Shown one piece after another: positions 23,932 through 32,465 of a DNA stretch of 64,000 bases. Positions within the stretch are counted from its first letter, which is position 1. Each line of letters opens with the position of its first letter. Source of the stretch: OMPR01 sp965183835 (GTDB lineage Bacteria > Pseudomonadota > Alphaproteobacteria > Rhodobacterales > Rhodobacteraceae). Made by a program: the position numbers and the translations under genes. Location: positions 62,001 to 126,000 of the forward strand of contig CBCYME010000024.1 of assembly GCA_965183835.1 (NCBI GenBank), given 5' to 3'. Below the pieces are notes generated by a model. The model saw nothing but the letters and a program-made list of their open reading frames with translations, made no database searches and was not told where the DNA came from.

Positions 23932-24756
23932 ATGTCCAAACCTTGCATTTTGTGCTGCGCCATCACCGGGTCTGTTCCGACCACGGCGGATAACCCGAAT
24001 GTGCCTGTGACCATCTCACAGCAGGTCGAAAGCAGCCATGCAGCGGTTGAGGCAGGCGCGTCTATTATCCACGCCCATGTGCGCAACGATGATGAAACAC
24101 CGACCTCCGACCCGGATCGGTTTGCCCGGCTCAAGGAAGGGTTGGAAAAGCACTGCCCCGGCGTGATCATTCAGTTCTCAACCGGGGGTCGGTCTGGTGC
24201 GGGACGCGATCGCGGCGGCATGTTGCCATTGAAACCGGACATGGCATCACTGTCGGTTGGGTCGAACAATTTCCCAACGCGCGTTTATGAGAATTCGCCC
24301 GATTTGGTGGCATGGCTGTCTGCGGAAATGATCAAGTACGAGGTCACGCCCGAGATTGAAGCCTTTGACCTGAGCCATATCCTGCACGCGATCCGGATGA
24401 GCGAGCAAGGGCTGCTGTTTGGCAAGCTGTATGTGCAGTTCGTGATGGGTGTGAAAAACGCGATGCCTGCGGACAAAGAGGTGTTCGATTTCTACGCCAA
24501 GATCATGCACGAACGGGCGCCAAATGCGGAATGGTGCGCCGCCGGGATCGGGCCGAACCAGTTGATCGTCAACGAATGGGCCATTGCCAATGGCGGGCAC
24601 ACCCGCGCCGGTCTTGAGGACAACATCCGCATCGACAAGAACACCCTTGCCCCGTCAAACGCGGCCTTGATCGCGCGGGCTGCTGATCTATGCGAAAAAT
24701 ACGAACGCCCCGTGGCAACACCGGCGCAGGCGCGTGAGATTTTGGGCCTGAAATAA
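23932..24756 (+). CDS. BKACE / 3-keto-5-aminohexanoate cleavage family enzyme (DUF849)
   Basis: A 274-residue beta-keto acid cleavage enzyme. Family members condense a beta-keto acid with acetyl-CoA to give acetoacetate and a shorter acyl-CoA. The zinc site is visible as the His-x-His in IIHAHVRNDDETPTSD and a Glu in GGHTRAGLEDNIRI; SHAAVEAGASIIHAHVR and GNLYGQ-like segments match the family. The ATG at 23932 is chosen because GAGGAG lies 7 bases upstream. The natural substrate is not known; a ring-opened aminobenzoyl-CoA product would fit chemically. Confidence 0.88.
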   Translation: MSKPCILCCAITGSVPTTADNPNVPVTISQQVESSHAAVEAGASIIHAHVRNDDETPTSDPDRFARLKEGLEKHCPGVIIQFSTGGRSGAGRDRGGMLPLKPDMASLSVGSNNFPTRVYENSPDLVAWLSAEMIKYEVTPEIEAFDLSHILHAIRMSEQGLLFGKLYVQFVMGVKNAMPADKEVFDFYAKIMHERAPNAEWCAAGIGPNQLIVNEWAIANGGHTRAGLEDNIRIDKNTLAPSNAALIARAADLCEKYERPVATPAQAREILGLK

Positions 24757-24790
24757 GCCTGATCTTTTGCGTCTTCATCGCGCATTTTCG

Positions 24791-24833
24791 GCGCGACCCT
24801 CTGGGGGTTCTGAATGTTACCCGGGGGTCGCGT
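24791..24833. terminator. Hairpin between convergent BKACE and RidA genes
   Basis: CGCGACCC (24792-24799) pairs with GGGTCGCG (24825-24832), extended by a G-U pair, around a 25-base loop that holds a further GGGT/ACCC pairing. It lies between genes that converge from both sides, so it can serve as a two-way terminator. Confidence 0.6.
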
Positions 24834-24904
24834 CACGCAAAGCTGGCCAAACATAACTTGTATCTGCCCCTGAACGCTTTACGTGATTGCTTATTGGGGT
24901 TCCG

Positions 24905-25300
24905 TTAGCTCGCCGCTGTCGCCTCGATCTCAAACAGCAAGCCAGGAAGCGCCAACCGGGTCACGCCCAACAAGGTCATCGGTGGAGCAATCTGATGCGG
25001 CCCGAAACGCATGCCCATCAGATCAAAGTTTTTCAGTGCCGCGTCCACATCCACCGCATAGACGCCCAAGCGTATGACATTGCTCAGATCCATTCCAGCC
25101 GCTGCCAGAGTCGCCTCGAGGTTATCCAACGCCAGAGTGATCTGGGCGCGCATATCGCCAAGGTGCTGCGGAGTGCCCTGACCATCCACCGCGGTTTGTC
25201 CCGCGCAGATGACCTGACGCGTCGCCCCTTCGATCACTTCGGCCTGATTGTATCCGAGCTTTAAAGACCAGTCCCACGGGTTCACTGCAGTGCGTTTCAT
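24905..25300 (-). CDS. RidA family protein
   Basis: A second RidA/YjgF-type protein, 131 residues from the ATG at 25300 (MKRTAVNPWDWSLKLGYNQA). The signature VICAGQTAVDGQG, RAQITLALDNLEATLAAAG and VTRLALPGLLFEIEATA is complete. An upstream ATG at 25321 is also in frame, but AGGGGA lies 8 bases before 25300. It is divergent from a WYL-type regulator and probably controlled by it. It is not closely similar to the RidA at 22595. Confidence 0.87.
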   Translation of the reverse strand: MKRTAVNPWDWSLKLGYNQAEVIEGATRQVICAGQTAVDGQGTPQHLGDMRAQITLALDNLEATLAAAGMDLSNVIRLGVYAVDVDAALKNFDLMGMRFGPHQIAPPMTLLGVTRLALPGLLFEIEATAAS

Positions 25301-25349
25301 TGACTCATTCCCCTGTTTCATGTTGCTGGAATCTGTCTAAGTTTGAATG

Positions 25350-25366
25350 GTGCCAAAATTTGACAC
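25350..25366. promoter_or_regulatory. Inverted repeat between ridA-like and WYL regulator genes
   Basis: GTGCCAAA-A-TTTGACAC is a dyad with 7 of 8 matching pairs around a central A. It lies in the 87-base divergent promoter region, 22 bases before the regulator start. It is the best candidate operator for the adjacent regulator. Confidence 0.55.
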
Positions 25367-25387
25367 TATTTACGGTAGAGTTGCCAA

Positions 25388-26107
25388 ATGAACATCCGCG
25401 CCAGACGTGACACGATTTTACGCACCCTTCGTCGCAACGGCACCGCCACCGTTGACACCCTAGCAGAAGAGGTGGGCGCATCGCGGCGCACGATCTTGCG
25501 CGACATCAGCGCCCTTAGGGATGAAGGGTTTGTTATACATTCCGAAGTGGGCCGTGGTGGCGGGCTGCAGCTTGATCCGCAATCTATGCAAACCACTGCG
25601 CGGCTTTCGGTTCCAGAGGTCTTTGCGCTGTTGATCAGCGTGGCCGCCATGCGCGCGACGGGGAACCTGCCGTTCTCAGAGCTTGCCGACGCGGGGCTTG
25701 CAAAGATCGAAAGGGCTTTGCCGTCTGATAAAGTGAAGGATCTGCGCACTGTCTTAGATTGCCTGCATATCGGTCAGCTTTCACCGCAGCAGGATCTGTC
25801 AGATGTGGGCAAAATCGATCCTATGCTCCTGTCTGTCTTTGAGGTTTGTTTTTTGCAAAGGCAATGTCTTTGCTTCGATTATCAGGATGCAAAGGGGCGC
25901 AAGACAGACCGCGAAGTTGAACCGCAGGCGATGCTGATCCTGCCGCCGCTCTGGTATCTCGTCGGTTGGGATCCGCTCCGCAGTGATTTTCGCCATTTTC
26001 GGATGGATCGTATTAGCAACCCAGCGCCGAAGGAAAACAGCAGCTTTCGCCGTCGGCATGTTCCGTTCGAAGATGATGTATGTCCGTATAGCGAACGCAC
26101 GCATTGA
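25388..26107 (+). CDS. HTH and WYL domain transcriptional regulator (YafY type)
   Basis: A 239-residue regulator. The N-terminal DeoR-like helix-turn-helix is RNGTATVDTLAEEVGASRRT ILRDISALRDEGF (split here), and the C-terminal WYL ligand domain includes RQCLCFDYQDAKGRKTDREV and LPPLWYLVGWDPLRSDFRHF. WYL domains bind small ligands or nucleic acid. The gene is transcribed away from a RidA gene, which is the likely target. The ATG at 25388 follows shortly after the inverted repeat. Confidence 0.88.
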   Translation: MNIRARRDTILRTLRRNGTATVDTLAEEVGASRRTILRDISALRDEGFVIHSEVGRGGGLQLDPQSMQTTARLSVPEVFALLISVAAMRATGNLPFSELADAGLAKIERALPSDKVKDLRTVLDCLHIGQLSPQQDLSDVGKIDPMLLSVFEVCFLQRQCLCFDYQDAKGRKTDREVEPQAMLILPPLWYLVGWDPLRSDFRHFRMDRISNPAPKENSSFRRRHVPFEDDVCPYSERTH

Positions 26108-26123
26108 GACTGCCTAAGCAGAA

Positions 26124-26169
26124 GGGCGTGGGCAGCCCGAGGTGGTAAACCCCCTGACTGCCCACGCCC
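26124..26169. terminator. Two-way terminator between WYL regulator and tctA
   Basis: GGGCGTGGGCAG (26124-26135) and CTGCCCACGCCC (26158-26169) form a perfect 12-bp stem around a 22-base loop. It lies between two convergent genes, 16 bases after the regulator stop and 34 bases from the tctA stop. Confidence 0.75.
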
Positions 26170-26203
26170 GCGATAGAAACTGTCAGGGCATGTGCCGCGA
26201 TCT

Positions 26204-27718
26204 TTAATCTCCGTCTGCTACACCTTGGCTGCGCAGCCGGGCACGGCGCGCACGGTAGCTGGGCAGAACAACCAAGAGTCCCGCAATCACGAGCAGGCCA
26301 AGCGTCATCGGACGTTCCCAAATAAAGCCAATGCCATCATACAGCTGCATCGACCGGGCAAAGTTATCTTCGAGCATGCCACCCAGAATGAACCCGATCA
26401 GCAGAGGCGCGAGCGGATAATCGGCAAAGCGCAAAGCGGTGGCACACACACCAAAGCCAACCAACAACAACAATTCAGTGGCGTTGTTCTGCCCGATATA
26501 GGCCCCCATCAACGTGAAGAAGAGGATAAACGGGATCAGATAGTTGCGCGGGATAGACAGGACCTTGGCAAGGTAAGGGATCAACGGCAGGTTCAGGATC
26601 AACAGCACCAGATTGCCAATGAACATCGACATGATAACGGCCCAAAAGATCTGTGGCTCATCAATCATCAGACGCGGACCGGGGGTGACGTTCAGCGCAA
26701 TCAGCGCCCCCAGCAGGATCGCCGTTGTCCCCGAGCCAGGAATGCCCAGCGTCAGCAACGGCACAAACGATCCGGTACAAGCCGCATTGTTGGCGGTCTC
26801 AGGTGCGGCGAGGCCCTTGATGGATCCCTTACCGAACTCTTCCTGCTCTTCCTTGGTGGCGATGTTGCGTTCGACTGCGTAGCCTAAGAAACTGGCAATC
26901 GTCGCCCCCGCGCCCGGCAAAACACCGATGAAAAAGCCCTGAAGCGATTGGCGCCCAATGACGGGGGCAATGGCCTTGGCTTCTGCTTTGGTGATGCGCA
27001 GGTCTTTGATTTCGCCATCTTGCTCAGCTTGGGCTGTCTTGGGCTTGAGGACAAGAAACAAGGCTTCGGGCAGCGCGAACATTGCCATCGCAAGGGTGAC
27101 AAACCCAAACCCAGACTGAAGATCCATGATCCCCATGGTGAAGCGCGGCAAGTTGAACAAAGCCCCTTCGCCGACCGTTGCCATGATCAGCCCGAGGATG
27201 GTCATTATCAGGGCCTTGGCAACCTGTCCGGTCCCTGCAAAGGCCGCGATGGCCGAAAGCCCCACGACCATCAGCGCGAAATACTCGGCGGAATGAAAGA
27301 GCAAAGCGACAGACGACAGGGCGGGCGCAAAAATCATCAAGAGCAGCGCCCCAATGCTGCCACCGGCAAAGCTGGCGATGGCGGCGATGGTCAGCGCTTT
27401 GCCTGCCTTGCCCTGTTTGGCCATCGGATATCCGTCAAAACTTGACGCCACCGTGCCCGCAACACCTGGGGCATTCAGCAGGATCGAAGATGTCGAGCCA
27501 CCGAAAATGGCACCGTAATAGACACCTGCCAACAAGATGAGCGCGGCCGACGGATCCCCCATCGAAATCGCGACCGGGATCATGATCGCGATGATCGACA
27601 TCGGTCCAAGACCCGGCAACATGCCGATGAACGTGCCGATAAGGCAGCCACCAATCACCATGAGAAGGTTTTGTAGGGACAGAGCCGTTTGCAGGCCGAT
27701 TAAAAGTCCTTCGAGCAT
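26204..27718 (-). CDS. tctA: Tripartite tricarboxylate transporter, large membrane subunit TctA
   Basis: A 504-residue inner-membrane protein with about a dozen hydrophobic segments. Family motifs are GTFIGMLPGLGPMSIIAIMI, YYGAIFGGSTSSILLNAPG, GVLPGAGATIASFLGYAVER and FVPLLTLGIPGSGTTAILLG. It forms the translocation channel of a secondary, ion-driven importer for carboxylates. The protein is followed by no other gene; the order on the message is tctC, tctB, tctA. Confidence 0.95.
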   Translation of the reverse strand: MLEGLLIGLQTALSLQNLLMVIGGCLIGTFIGMLPGLGPMSIIAIMIPVAISMGDPSAALILLAGVYYGAIFGGSTSSILLNAPGVAGTVASSFDGYPMAKQGKAGKALTIAAIASFAGGSIGALLLMIFAPALSSVALLFHSAEYFALMVVGLSAIAAFAGTGQVAKALIMTILGLIMATVGEGALFNLPRFTMGIMDLQSGFGFVTLAMAMFALPEALFLVLKPKTAQAEQDGEIKDLRITKAEAKAIAPVIGRQSLQGFFIGVLPGAGATIASFLGYAVERNIATKEEQEEFGKGSIKGLAAPETANNAACTGSFVPLLTLGIPGSGTTAILLGALIALNVTPGPRLMIDEPQIFWAVIMSMFIGNLVLLILNLPLIPYLAKVLSIPRNYLIPFILFFTLMGAYIGQNNATELLLLVGFGVCATALRFADYPLAPLLIGFILGGMLEDNFARSMQLYDGIGFIWERPMTLGLLVIAGLLVVLPSYRARRARLRSQGVADGD

Positions 27719-27722
27719 GGCA

Positions 27723-28205
27723 TTACCCTCCTATAAATCCGGGCAGTGGGCGCAGGTAAATGCCAAGAACCTGCTGGACGAGGTACCAGACAATCAGTGT
27801 TGCGATCAGTGACACCGTCACCATCACCAGCCATTTACGTTCGCCCAGAATAAACGACCCAAGGACAAGAAAGGCGCCGGTTGAGAAAATGAACCCCATC
27901 GGGCGCAGGCACAGAGCATAGGCAACCATCAGCGCCAAAAGCAGCAGCGCCTGCCCCAATTTGTACTCGCCCAGACGTCGGTAATCGATCTCCGCAACCT
28001 TGAGCTCGGACTTTTCCAGCCCCAGCAGAATGACCAGCGACAAGCCCAATCCGATCACCGACAGAACCTTAGGAAAGGTGCTTGGCCAAATGGGGTTGCG
28101 TTTCATGAACGGAGCCAGCGCGCCGTCCATCGTAAACCAAGCTGCATAGCCATAGGCCAAGCAGATACCGACAAGAATGAGTGCGATCCAACGATCGAGT
28201 GCCAT
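27723..28205 (-). CDS. tctB: Tripartite tricarboxylate transporter, small membrane subunit TctB
   Basis: A 160-residue protein with four membrane segments, beginning MALDRWIALILVGICLAYGY and containing APFMKRNPIWPSTFPKVLSV, typical of TctB. The ATG at 28205 is used because the purine-rich GGGAGAGGG just upstream acts as ribosome-binding site and would otherwise be coding from a GTG at 28220. The stop is 4 bases before the tctA ATG. Confidence 0.92.
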   Translation of the reverse strand: MALDRWIALILVGICLAYGYAAWFTMDGALAPFMKRNPIWPSTFPKVLSVIGLGLSLVILLGLEKSELKVAEIDYRRLGEYKLGQALLLLALMVAYALCLRPMGFIFSTGAFLVLGSFILGERKWLVMVTVSLIATLIVWYLVQQVLGIYLRPLPGFIGG

Positions 28206-28266
28206 GGCCCTCTCCCTCACAGAATAGAGGCAGAGCGGCTCACCGCTCTGCCCGAACAGGTTAACT

Positions 28267-29250
28267 TTAGAGGAAACCCAGTTTCTTCATGAGGTCACCG
28301 ATGACCTGTTCCTGCTCTTCCAGGAACGCTTTGAAATCATCACCCGAGTTGTGGATGTTGACCCAACCGTTCCGGGCACGCACCTCTTCCCACTCGGGGG
28401 TGTCGTACATGCTTGCCAGTGCGGTTTGGTACATGGTCAGCTTGTCTTCGGGCAGGCCCGGTGCTGCGAAAAACCCGCGCCAGTTCACAAAGGTGGTGTC
28501 GATCCCCTGTTCCTTCATGGTCTGGGCATCTGGGGCCGCGGGTACGCGCTCGTCCGAGGTCACACCGATGATTTTGACCTCACCTGCGCCAGCCAGATCC
28601 ACCGCTTCTGAAAAGCCTGTCGACAGGGCGGCAATCTCGCCTGACAGCAGCGCGGCCATGGCTTTGCCGCCCGCGTCATAGGGGATGTATTTGACAGCCA
28701 GTGCATCTTTGCCTGCCGCCTCAAACGTCATGGCAGCAACAAGGTGGTCCATGCCTCCGGGTACAGATCCGCCACCGATGGCAGTGCCACGCGGATCAGC
28801 GTCAAACGCCGCCATCAAGTCATCCATAGAATTGATGGGGCTGTCCTTGCCCACAACAATCGCGGCATAGTCGCCGATGGTGCCAGCAACAAGCGTCAGG
28901 TCGCGGAAGTTATGCGGAAACACGCCCGTCAGAGACCGGATTACGATCGGGGTCGAGTTGACCATCAGGGTGCCATGGTTGCTGTCGGCGTTTTCAATCA
29001 GAAAGCCAATAGCTTTGCCGCCCCCGCCGCCTGACATGTTTTCATAGGACGCGTTGCCGACGATACCGGCTTTGGTTAGCGCCTCACCGGTTCCGCGCGC
29101 GGTCCCGTCCCATCCACCACCGGCGCCACCGGGGATCAGAAAGTGCAGGCTCTCGAGCGCTTTGTGCCCATCGGCCAGTACCGGTGAAGCAAAGGCCAAA
29201 GCGGCAGCGGCGGTCGCCATCAGGGCGCGACGGCCCAGTGAAAAACTCAT
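28267..29250 (-). CDS. tctC: Tripartite tricarboxylate transporter, periplasmic binding protein TctC
   Basis: A 327-residue solute-binding protein with a signal peptide (SLGRRALMATAAAALAFASP, cleavage near VLADG) and the TctC segments LHFLIPGGAGGGWDGTARGT, GKAIGFLIENADSNHGTLMV and FVNWRGFFAAPGLPEDKLT. It captures a carboxylate in the periplasm. GGAGG lies 8 bases before the ATG at 29250 and 5 bases before another ATG at 29253; either may be used. First gene of the tctCBA operon. Confidence 0.93.
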   Translation of the reverse strand: MSFSLGRRALMATAAAALAFASPVLADGHKALESLHFLIPGGAGGGWDGTARGTGEALTKAGIVGNASYENMSGGGGGKAIGFLIENADSNHGTLMVNSTPIVIRSLTGVFPHNFRDLTLVAGTIGDYAAIVVGKDSPINSMDDLMAAFDADPRGTAIGGGSVPGGMDHLVAAMTFEAAGKDALAVKYIPYDAGGKAMAALLSGEIAALSTGFSEAVDLAGAGEVKIIGVTSDERVPAAPDAQTMKEQGIDTTFVNWRGFFAAPGLPEDKLTMYQTALASMYDTPEWEEVRARNGWVNIHNSGDDFKAFLEEQEQVIGDLMKKLGFL

Positions 29251-29360
29251 CATGATCTCCTCCAAATTTGACAACTGTCCGAAAGGTGGCTCAGTTAACG
29301 GACCTAACCACAATAACCTGACACGGACCTGTCATGGCCGTTTCCAACTGAGCAAAGCGC

Positions 29361-30026
29361 ATGAAATTCCTATTGGTCGAAGACAACACAGAGCTGGCAA
29401 ATGCAGTTTGCGCGCGCCTGCAAATTGATGGTCATGTTGTTGATCATGCTGAAAGAATTCAGGATGCCCTCGCCTTTGTTGAGATCGGAGAATACGATCT
29501 TATTTTGCTGGATATCATGTTGCCTGACGGGGACGGACGTACATTTCTAAAACAGCACCGCGCCGGGAAAAAGGACACACCTGTCATCGTTTTGACGGCG
29601 CGCTCGCAGGTGTCTGACAGAATCAGCATGTTGGATCTGGGGGCGGACGACTACGTGACCAAACCGTTCGATCACGAAGAGTTGCAGGCCAGATGCCGCG
29701 CCGTTTTGCGCCGCAAATCGGGAACAGCCCAAACAACAATCCGGCTTGGAAATGTCGCGTTTGACTCGGTGGCCGGAAGCCTGACCATAGACGGCACCGC
29801 AATCAATCTGCGAAACCGGGAATTGCGTTTGTTCGAGCTGATGATCAATTCACCGGGCCAAATTTTCCCGAAACACAAACTGTTCGACCGCTTGTTTTCC
29901 TATGACGAAGACGTCTCTGAAAACGCCATCGAAGTCTATATCGGGCGGTTGCGCAAACACTTGGAGCCCTCTGATTTGAGGATTACGACACTCCGGGGTT
30001 TGGGCTACAGGCTTGATCATGGCTGA
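29361..30026 (+). CDS. OmpR family response regulator (TctD-like)
   Basis: A 221-residue regulator. The receiver domain has MKFLLVEDNTELANAV, phosphoacceptor Asp51 in YDLILLDIMLPDGDG and Lys in DYVTKPFDHEE. The C-terminal winged helix is ALEVYIGRLRKHLE-like (NAIEVYIGRLRKHLEPSDLR) ending in TLRGLGYRLDHG. It is divergent from tctC, as tctD is in known systems, and should activate the transporter genes. ACGGACCT occurs twice in the intergenic region (29298 and 29323), a possible site. Confidence 0.9.
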   Translation: MKFLLVEDNTELANAVCARLQIDGHVVDHAERIQDALAFVEIGEYDLILLDIMLPDGDGRTFLKQHRAGKKDTPVIVLTARSQVSDRISMLDLGADDYVTKPFDHEELQARCRAVLRRKSGTAQTTIRLGNVAFDSVAGSLTIDGTAINLRNRELRLFELMINSPGQIFPKHKLFDRLFSYDEDVSENAIEVYIGRLRKHLEPSDLRITTLRGLGYRLDHG

Positions 30027-31386
30027 CACAGTCAATGTCTCGGGGTCGTTGCGAAACCGTCTGACGCTTACGTTGATCGGGGGGGCTGCGCTGCTGGCCG
30101 CTTTGCTGTTTTTCGTCGTGCGCGGCTATGCGGTTCAAATTGCCCAACACGGTCAGGACAGCATTCTAGAGGCCTCGGTCATGTCCATTCTGGATGCCGC
30201 CATCCTGCGAGATGGCGAGGTGGAGGTCGATTTCCCCTATGCGGCCTTGTCGATGCTCAGCACGGCGGCGGACGACCGGGTATTTTACGCCATCTATCAG
30301 GATGATAGCCTGTTGTCCGGTTATGGGATTTTGCCACATGACACAAGACAGTTGGGGGATCGGATGGCCCACACAACCACCCAGTTCGACGATGTCACCG
30401 CGCGCATGGCAACCGCTTCGCGGATGTTGGTTGGGGCAGACACGCGCACCACGATTTCGGTTTCTGTTGCGCAAACGCAAGACGCCTTGCAAGTGACGCT
30501 GGCGCGTATTTCCCGCAATGTTGCCCTGTTCGGCACCGTGTTCTTTCTGCTGTCGGTTCTGCTGTCTTTCTGGGCAACCGCCACGACGATCCGACCGCTA
30601 CAGCGCCTGACCACTTCAGTAACCAAAAGGGGGCCCAAGGATCTCAGCCCGGTCGCCAGCCCGGTTCCCGTCGAAATGGCAGCACTTGTCTCATCTCTCA
30701 ATCGGTTAATGGGGCGACTTGATACGTCGCTAAAGCAATCCGAGGATTTTATCGCCGAAGCTGCCCACCGTGTCCGCACCCCGCTGGCGACGGTGCGATC
30801 CCATGCCGAAGCAACATTACAGCGCGTCGACCGCGACGAAAACAGGCAAGCGCTGCGATCAATGATCCGCGCCATCGACGAAAGCTCGCGCGCTGCGGGG
30901 CAATTGCTGGATCACGCCATGATCACCTTTCGGGCGGACCATCTGGAACGGTCCGAGGTGGATCTGGTCGATCTGCTACAAGAGCTTGTCCTGCGTCTGA
31001 CACCGGTTGCTGAAATGAAAGATATCGATCTGAAAATCACCGGCGACAGTCAGGTGATCGTCGCCGGTGACAGCATTCTTTTGCAAAATGGGATCCGCAA
31101 CCTGATCGACAACGCTCTCAAATACTCGCCCGCAGAAAGCGACATCACGATACATGTGGCCGCGCTTCCGGTACCAACACTTGAAATCCGTGACCAAGGG
31201 CCGGGATTTCCCGAACACGATATGGAGAAGTTGGTGTCGCGGTTCTTGCGTGGGGACAACGTTAAAGGGATCATTGGGTCCGGGTTGGGCCTGACCATCG
31301 CGCAGGATGTCGCTCAGGTCCATGGCGGAACACTCACCCTGTCCAACCGCAAGGGAGGCGGCGCATGCGTTACCTTTTCGCTTTGA
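30019..31386 (+). CDS. Sensor histidine kinase (TctE-like)
   Basis: A 455-residue membrane kinase. Segments TLIGGAALLAALLFFVVRGY (about 18-37) and ALFGTVFFLLSVLLSFWATA bracket a periplasmic sensor. The phosphorylated residue is His250 in IAEAAHRVRTPLATVRSHAE; the ATPase boxes are NLIDNALKYSP and IIGSGLGLTIAQDVAQVHGG. The ATG at 30019 overlaps the response-regulator stop by 8 bases. It probably senses the same carboxylate that TctC binds. Confidence 0.92.
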   Translation: MADTVNVSGSLRNRLTLTLIGGAALLAALLFFVVRGYAVQIAQHGQDSILEASVMSILDAAILRDGEVEVDFPYAALSMLSTAADDRVFYAIYQDDSLLSGYGILPHDTRQLGDRMAHTTTQFDDVTARMATASRMLVGADTRTTISVSVAQTQDALQVTLARISRNVALFGTVFFLLSVLLSFWATATTIRPLQRLTTSVTKRGPKDLSPVASPVPVEMAALVSSLNRLMGRLDTSLKQSEDFIAEAAHRVRTPLATVRSHAEATLQRVDRDENRQALRSMIRAIDESSRAAGQLLDHAMITFRADHLERSEVDLVDLLQELVLRLTPVAEMKDIDLKITGDSQVIVAGDSILLQNGIRNLIDNALKYSPAESDITIHVAALPVPTLEIRDQGPGFPEHDMEKLVSRFLRGDNVKGIIGSGLGLTIAQDVAQVHGGTLTLSNRKGGGACVTFSL

Positions 31387-32372
31387 TCCTTTGCCTTTGG
31401 CCGTTTGTGTCAGGCGCGCAAGACTGGGAGGACCGGCAGCTGTTTCAAGCGAGTAACGGTACACAAACCCTGCGCATTATTTCCAGCACGGACACCTCGT
31501 TTTTTGTGCCGATTATCGAACAGTTTCTCGGTGATAACCCTGCGTGGTCAGTCGAATATTTGGTCTCGACGACGTCCCACATCGACAAAGTTTTCCGCGA
31601 AACGCCCGGCGAATTCGACATTGTCATTTCCAGCGCGATGGATCTGCAGCTAAAGCTCGTCAATGACGGCTTTGCGCTTGAGCTTTCCGCCATTGACCAC
31701 CCGGATTGGGCACAATGGCGGCAGCGCCTGTTTGCCTTTACGACCGAACCCGCCGCGATCGTCATCAACAGCGATGCCTTTAGCGGCAAAATTATCCCCC
31801 AAACACGACAAGAGCTGATCCATGCGCTTCGCCAGCAGCCAGACCTGTTTCGCGGCAAGTTGGGAACATATGATGTCCGTCAGTCCGGGGTTGGGTATCT
31901 GTTCGCCACACAAGATGCTCGTGCCTCTGAAACCTATTGGCGCCTGATGGAGGTCATGGGCAGTCTTGATGCGCGGCTCTATTGTTGCTCGGGCGAAATG
32001 ATTGACGATGTGGCCTCAGGAAAATTGCTGGTCGCGTACAATGTACTGGGCAGCTACGCCGCGACGCGTCAAGAAAATGACTCGCGTTTCAAGATCATCC
32101 TACCCTCAGATTTCCCAACCACGATGATGCGCACCGGGTTCGTCTCAAAAGGAACCCAGCATGCCGAGGCATCAGAACGGTTCATGCAGAATATGATCGA
32201 TGTAACCTCCGATGAAAACGGGTCAAACAGGTCCCGCCTGCCCCCCTTAGACAAATCCCTGCAAGGGACAAACCCCTCGGTTATCTCTCTTGAACCCGCG
32301 CTTTTGACATATCTTGACGCCCTGAAAAGGCGGACATTCATCAAGGAATGGACAAATGCCGTTGTTCAATAA
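31365..32372 (+). CDS. Extracellular solute-binding protein (iron/ABC-type fold)
   Basis: A 335-residue protein with a signal peptide (MRYLFALILCLWPFVSGAQD) and the fold of type 2 periplasmic binding proteins (TLRIISSTDTSFFVPIIEQF, EFDIVISSAMDLQLKLVNDG, VAYNVLGSYA). No ABC permease or ATPase is next to it. Its ATG lies inside the histidine kinase gene, overlapping by 22 bases, so it is co-translated and may work as a periplasmic accessory sensor of the kinase rather than as part of an importer. Confidence 0.82.
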   Translation: MRYLFALILCLWPFVSGAQDWEDRQLFQASNGTQTLRIISSTDTSFFVPIIEQFLGDNPAWSVEYLVSTTSHIDKVFRETPGEFDIVISSAMDLQLKLVNDGFALELSAIDHPDWAQWRQRLFAFTTEPAAIVINSDAFSGKIIPQTRQELIHALRQQPDLFRGKLGTYDVRQSGVGYLFATQDARASETYWRLMEVMGSLDARLYCCSGEMIDDVASGKLLVAYNVLGSYAATRQENDSRFKIILPSDFPTTMMRTGFVSKGTQHAEASERFMQNMIDVTSDENGSNRSRLPPLDKSLQGTNPSVISLEPALLTYLDALKRRTFIKEWTNAVVQ

Positions 32373-32465
32373 GGAGGCATAGCCCCCGTTACTCGGGCCC
32401 GTTGAAGCCACAGCACATCCCCACCCGTTTAACCGCGAGCAGCATTCACCGCACATTGACCCGGT
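32373..32465. other. Convergent intergenic region, no clear terminator
   Basis: These 93 bases separate the solute-binding protein gene from the 3' end of the dehalogenase gene. Only the short palindrome CGGGCCCG is seen; no stem with U-run on either strand. Confidence 0.4.
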
